Of a stretch of 64,000 bases of DNA, positions 59,301-64,000 are shown one piece after another (position 1 is the stretch's first letter; each line of letters begins with the position of its first letter). Position numbers and translations under genes: made by a program. The DNA is from Gossypium raimondii (lineage: Eukaryota > Streptophyta > Magnoliopsida > Malvales > Malvaceae). The notes under the pieces were generated by a model, which saw nothing but the letters and a program-made list of their open reading frames with translations, had not been told where the DNA came from and searched no databases. The stretch spans positions 46,509,980 through 46,573,979 of the forward strand of contig NC_068575.1 of assembly GCF_025698545.1 (NCBI RefSeq), in the 5' to 3' direction.

Positions 59301-59785
59301 CAGTATTTGCGGTGATTAGTGCATGGCTGATTTATCAAATACAAAATAAAGGTGTAATTGCAAAGGATGCTTCGGAGAGAATGTTCCAAAAGGCAATACT
59401 AGTGACAGCTCTTAGCTGCATATTAAGCAATTTCGGTCCCATTGATGACTGGTGAGATATATGCTCACTTTTATATTGTTTTTGACATAATCACCCCCGG
59501 TTACCTAGAACAGAAATTCCCAAAATTCATCCATTGGGAAATTATAAATGCAGGACACATTTGGGAGCAGCGTTTAGTGGTATAGCATATGGTTTTGTCA
59601 TATGCCCTACGCTACAAGTGGATGATACATCTTCAAGAACTGGTCGAGAAGAACAAATCAGACTTGTTGGACGATTTGCCGATCCTTGCAAATCACTCCT
59701 TGTCTTCGCTATTTTCATTCTTGCTTTCGCCTCTCTACTTTTCTTTGTAGAACCTCCCATCAACACCACTATATACGGATTTTAG
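56320..59785 (+). CDS. RBL9: Rhomboid-like protein, RBL9 type, predicted plastid, catalytically inactive
   Basis: Six coding exons: 56320-56668, 56933-57128, 57449-57614, 58242-58412, 59297-59451, 59554-59785, all with GT/AG borders and an open 422-residue frame. An acceptor at 56313 just before the ATG, and a candidate donor near 55489, suggest an intron in the 5' UTR. About 190 soluble residues come first, then hydrophobic segments SIVASINIAVFIFEIA, GSFTFFLIYLLGGFAGNLIS, GPVFAVISAWLIY, ILVTALSCILSNF, AAFSGIAYGFVIC and SLLVFAIFILAFASLLFFV. Family motif HSGILHV is present, but the serine box GxSG reads GGTG and the Asn after the second His is Gly, so no protease activity is expected. The late His (THLGAAFSG) is kept. 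RBL9 identity is from memory of the family. Confidence 0.88.
57820..57975 (-). repeat. Degenerate dispersed short repeat, copy 2 (intronic)
   Basis: Reverse complement reads like the element at 8225-8400 (ATGGAGATATGATCTCCAAAGATCC; TATCTGACACTTGTACTCAAGTTCGAGT). It lies in intron 3 of the rhomboid gene. Confidence 0.45.
59110..59275 (-). repeat. Degenerate dispersed short repeat, copy 3 (intronic)
   Basis: Weaker match, inverted, in intron 4 of the rhomboid gene: TGTTCGACAATTATG, ACTTTTAAAGATTC and CTGATCATACTTGT in the same order as the other copies. Confidence 0.3.
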
Positions 59786-60597
59786 CTTAGTTGGATCAGG
59801 TGACATTCGGCGACTGTATCTGCAATTCTTCTTTCTCCAGCCTCTTTTGTACCAAAAGAAAAGAAAAATCTATAGTTACTTTGCTCACAATAATTATGTA
59901 CAGTGGTAGCATCTATAAGAGAAATAATAAAGATCTTGCATGTATTGGAATAAAGTGTTGTTTTAGTATTTATATTTGATGCATACCAGGATATCAAGAT
60001 ACGAGTACAGGAAATTTTAGAGTTTACCGAGTATAAATAGATTAGTTAGCCTATATATTGCAGATTTAGTCTTTGTATTTTAATTTGATTAATTTTAATT
60101 TTTATATTTTTTAAATTTGTTAATTTTAATCTTTGTATTTTTGGTTAAAGGGTCAAAAAAAAGCTCTAAGTGTAAAAAAAAAAAAAATCAATCGAGTCCT
60201 CATAAAAAAATTTGCACCAATTGGCCCCTTTTGTATCGTTAATTGACTGGTTTGACTGTTAACTGTATTGACGTGATTGATGAAAGCCACTAAAAGCCAC
60301 CATGTGGTAGGATGAATTTGAGCCATCATAATTTTGCAATGTGAAAATATGAGTTAAAAAAATATTCCAACAACTTAAGTCTCAAGACTTATTAAGAGAT
60401 CTCGATACCTTATTAAAAAGTAATTGTTTTAGCTATTACAAGGCTAGGTCTTATACATAGACATCCAAATAGTTTAATAATGAAATTTATTTTAAATATT
60501 ATTATTCAAAAGTTTCCAACATCAAAACTAACAAATAACTCAATAAATTAGGTGGAGTAAAGATGAAAATAAATATAAATGACAAGCACTCGCATGT
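59786..60597. other. Intergenic, 3' side of the rhomboid gene
   Basis: Presumed 3' UTR to about 59980 (AATAAAG strings at 59927 and 59950), then AT-rich sequence. No gene seen. Confidence 0.45.
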
Positions 60598-60775
60598 GGC
60601 TCACTTCGAAATTCAAATGGACAATGGATTGTTGGCTTTAGTAGGAACCTAAGGGGTCTGTAGAACTACTTGAGTTATGGGCATGCTATGATGGACTCAC
60701 TCTAGTAATGTATAAAGGACATAGTGAAGTTGTCGTTGATTCCGATGGTAGCACTGTTGCTCACATCCAATGTCT
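60598..60775 (+). pseudogene. LINE-type RNase H fragment
   Basis: Broken frames read GSLRNSNGQWIVGFSRNL, then VELLELWACYDGLTL and GHSEVVVDSDGSTVAHI: the first half of an RVT_3/RNase H-like domain (catalytic Glu of ELW and Asp of DSD visible). No further LINE sequence adjoins it. Confidence 0.7.
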
Positions 60776-61164
60776 CCATAGCAAGAAGTATACATAAACT
60801 AAAAAAGGGAAAATATCATCATTAGACATATATCGTGAAACGAGCTTAATAACGAACCATATGATCAACTACTACAATGAAATACGAAGGATTACTACAG
60901 AATTTAAAAGCCTTTCTTTTTACTCAGAAAAGAAATAATTTAATGAAATGAGAAAAAATAAATAAAAAAAAGCTAGAAGTGTTTGCACTAAATGCACGTG
61001 TTAGAATCGAATTGGCATAAATGATAAACCCCAACTAGCTTGCAATTGCAAGAAGCACTTCAAACCCAACCTTTTGTTTTTTTTCTCATAAAACCTCCCC
61101 ACTACTGATTTCTCTATATAATCTAATGTTCTCCCGTTGTTTCAGCCGTCTTTAACACTTTTCA
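60776..61164. promoter_or_regulatory. Putative promoter region of the RCC1-repeat gene
   Basis: No coding signal. A TATA-like TCTATATAATC at about 61113 lies roughly 50 bases upstream of the ATG at 61165, close for a plant core promoter and so only a candidate. Confidence 0.3.
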
Positions 61165-62823
61165 ATGGCTTCCTCTTCTGTTATTGCTTGGTTTCAACTC
61201 TCAATCTTTTCATTCTTTTAACTTACTATCAAATTATTCACTTGTTTGCTCCTCATTCTCTGTTTTCTTCTTGTAATCTCAGGGGCTCAGGTGAAGATGG
61301 TCAATTGGGTATCGGAAACAATGAAGAAAGAGAATGGGTTTGCGTTGTTCAAGCTCTTGAGCCTCACAATGTTCGCTCCGTCGTCGCTGGCAGCCGTAAT
61401 TCTCTCGCTATTTGTGATGATGGCAAGGTCTCTACCGCCACTCCCCCTTTCTGCTTTTACATATGTTTATATATTCATTCTTCTTAGTGTTTTTGAAGTG
61501 GGTATTGATTGTTTACTCAGTCCTTAATTCCATTTGGTTAAATCTGTGTTTGTAACGAGCATCGGCTGATCTTCAACTGTTCCAACTTGGGGTATCGGGA
61601 TTTTGATTGATCAGCTGTTTCTTTTGCTACTTGCCTTCAGTCACCTTTTGTTTTTCTCGATATTGCTTCGAACAACAAAGAATTTACCGATGGAAAAAGT
61701 GGTGAGGAGCTTGGTTTCAAATATTGTGAATGGAGAAAATAGAGACTCGACAAGCTTTTCTGCTGTTTGACCTGGCTCGATTTTAAAATAGTCGGGTCCA
61801 ATGGGCCACCGGATACTGAGGTCTCAAACACACACACACACACACAAAAAGAACAAAAATGAATGGATGAGTAGAATGCATTTGTTTTCTACAAAAATTA
61901 TTTACTTTAGGTGTGTTGGTTGTTATCTATGTTATTTGGACTTTGATGTGAGTCTTGAAGGTATTTGTTTGACATGGTATGTTTATTCTTTTTTCCGAAA
62001 TATATTTGGATAATTAAAAGTAAAATGGTGATTTTATTTGGAAAATAAATTAGGTTACTTTACTAATGTACAAAATAGTTATGTTATGTTATGCCTATGT
62101 TGAATTTTAGTTAGTATTTTGTCTTCCCATTTTGCTTTTTCCTGTTAGCAACTTATGAGGAAGCAAACAGCATGAAAAGGAAAAGTCAAATAGAGTTCTA
62201 ATGTTTAACTCTGTCGTGTATATATATATTGGAATGCAATTTTCCTTTGCATTTTGAAGCAAAAACCAAAGAGTTCCATTGTTTCTCAAATTTCATTTGT
62301 TGCTGAGTGTTTTGAAACAGATCTTGGTTGGAATTGAAGTATTTTTCTCTGGCAACCAGAGATTAGTTGATTTCTTGGTGTTGTGAAATATGAATATGTT
62401 TCTTTATAATTTGGCAAATTCCCATTTCCCTTCCTCTTGTATACTTGGAGTTTAAATATCTGAAGCTTGATTTATTTCTTGGGGTTCTCTGTTGAACTTC
62501 AGTTGTTTACTTGGGGATGGAACCAGAGAGGAACCCTAGGGCACCCTCCCGAGACCAAAACTGAGAATATTCCAAGTCAGGTTAAGGCTCTTGCTAATGT
62601 TAAAATTGTTCAGGTAATTTTATTTCCCTATCATATTGTTGCTTTTGCATGTTAAAATTTTCAAATAGTAATATGGAGTTTTAATTTTATTTCCATCACA
62701 TATAGTTTCCCTTGCATGTTAAATTGTTATTTCTCTATTTATTCTAGGCGGCTATTGGTGGGTGGCATTGTTTGGCTGTTGATGATGAAGGCAGAGCTTA
62801 TGCCTGGGGTAAGCTATTAGTTT

Positions 62824-62858
<35 letters not shown>

Positions 62859-64000
62859 GTACAGACATGTATATATATTTGTTGCTAGAGAACTCAAAAG
62901 GATCACACTGGATAAATATCCTATGTTTTTTAAAGGAGTAGCTTAGTGTGCTATTCGATCAACAAGTTTGTTGTGGAATGTATATTTCTTTGTCATTGGG
63001 TGGATGAGAGAAGGTTGATTAGTCGGCTTTATGGCTTTGGCGAGATTGGGTTAAATTATTCATTGTGATTAATGCAGCGAGTGAAGTGTGTGTTCAATGA
63101 ATGTAATTATGTGAAGTGTGTTTGCACAGGTGGGAACGAATATGGGCAGTGTGGTGAAGAGCCTGAGCGGAAAGATGATACTGGTAGGCCTTTGAGAAGG
63201 GACATTGTGATTCCTCAGCGCTGTGCGCCAAAGCTTGTAGTTCGCCAGGTGGTTTATTTGAATTTATGACTGTACTTTTGGTTGAAGTTGAATCAGATTG
63301 CATGAATCTTCTTGCCTTGTTTCTTAATAACCTGTTTGAATATGCTTAAGGCACACTTTTAGGGGCATAAATTATCTTAACAATTAACTTCATTTGTCCT
63401 ATTTGAAGCTCTGGCAAAGAAGGTTTTTTGAATCCCAAATTTTAAAGACGAATTCTAATTATCATGTTCAATTCAAGACCTTGTTGGTAAAGCATCTTTA
63501 ACCTTGATGCTTTTACCATATTTTCCTTTGACTCTTCATTTTGCTTGGAGTACTTATATTTGACACCCATGTCCCATACATATTTGGACATGGTTATGAG
63601 GATATGATCATCAAAAGACCCTCCAAATATATAAAAGTTTTGGAAAAAAAACTTGCACACACTCACATCGGAAACACTTAGACCTAAGTCTGAGTAAACA
63701 TAACTTTTGCCAGCAGAATAACCAGAAAAAGAAAAAAGAGGTTCAACGACTTTACGGAGTAAAACATTTTCAAACAATATGGATATAACAACCACCTACC
63801 TGTTTTTTTATTACATAATTTTACTACGTGGTAGTTAATGTTATCCTGGCACTAGTTATTTTCTTTAAATAAAAGGTAATAAGGGAAAGTAGGGGGAAAA
63901 GAGAACAAAAGAGTGGAAATGCTTGAAAATGTCTCCTTTGGTTCTCTCATCTCCCTTAATTTTAGTTGCATGTAATCTATCTATTGGTTCTTGATACCTA
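61165..64000 (+). CDS. RCC1-repeat (regulator of chromosome condensation) family protein, 3' partial
   Basis: Five exons with consensus borders: 61165-61190 (26 bases, MASSSVIAW), 61283-61427, 62503-62613, 62748-62808, 63130-63248; the frame stays open and the gene continues past the window. RCC1 beta-propeller blades are plain: WGSGEDGQLGIGN, LFTWGWNQRGTLGHP, AAIGGWHCLAVDDEGRAYAW and GGNEYGQCGEEPERKDDTGR. Such proteins are seven-bladed propellers. This subfamily (At3g26100-like, from memory) is not UVR8; its biochemical role is not known to me. The 26-base first exon is short but the splice rebuilds W-G-S-G exactly. Introns 2 to 5 hold no gene. An intron-4 TA microsatellite is at 62826-62848. 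Confidence 0.88.
63540..63705 (+). repeat. Degenerate dispersed short repeat, copy 4 (intronic)
   Basis: GACACCCATGTCC, GGATATGATCATCAAAAGACCC, ACACACTCACATCGGAAACA and TAAGTCTGAGTAAACATA follow the same order as the copy at 8225-8400. It lies in the last visible intron of the RCC1 gene. Confidence 0.45.

Overview
The window is nuclear DNA from a dicot plant. Gene structures, protein families and repeat types fit Malvaceae, most likely cotton (Gossypium); that attribution is from memory of similar sequences, not from a search. Four host genes lie at the two edges: a non-RD LRR receptor kinase (1-4568, +, 5' end outside the window), a plastid-specific ribosomal protein gene of the PSRP-3/Ycf65 family (5664-4897, -), a rhomboid-like gene of the RBL9 type that lacks the active-site serine (56320-59785, +), and the first five exons of an RCC1-repeat gene (61165 to beyond the window, +). 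No rRNA, intact tRNA or CRISPR locus was seen.

Almost everything from about 6.5 to 54 kb is nested transposable elements. Region by region: (a) 6496-10623, a PIF/Harbinger-like element without transposase that carries fragments of at least two host genes (an apparent cytochrome-b5 reductase N-terminus and a Raf-like kinase first exon); (b) 10624-11830, unclassified repeat; (c) 11830-12071 and 22869-23635, one LINE split by a 10.8-kb LTR retrotransposon (12072-22868, minus strand, TSD ATTAT) that has gag but no recognisable pol and a large tandem-repeat array; (d) 23773-24115, an unidentified gene fragment, and a LINE RNase H fragment at 24971-24671; (e) 25544-33187, a second, larger PIF/Harbinger-like element with a decayed transposase, a decayed Myb/SANT ORF1 and a captured genomic piece of CHUP1; (f) 33400-39756, an Athila-like Ty3/gypsy element with TSD ACATG, internally deleted so that gag runs into a scrap of RT; (g) 40315-43140, fragments of three further LTR elements; (h) a tRNA-derived SINE scrap near 43408; (i) about 43530-54062, a Mutator-like element (MULE) with long inverted ends, a plant-mobile-domain (PMD) gene on + and an opposing MULE transposase on -, itself invaded by two solo LTRs of one family in opposite orientation and by a truncated LTR.

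The relative order of insertions can be read from nesting: the MULE and its genes came before the solo LTRs at 44663-46859 (TSD TAAAA) and 47805-50098 (TSD CCGCT) and before the truncated LTR at about 51495-53009; the LINE came before the gag-only LTR element. The most interesting material is the pair of related PIF/Harbinger-like elements that both picked up host gene exons with introns, the MULE carrying PMD plus transposase, and the inverted pair of solo LTRs inside it. I found no unknown multi-gene system beyond these mobile-element assemblies.
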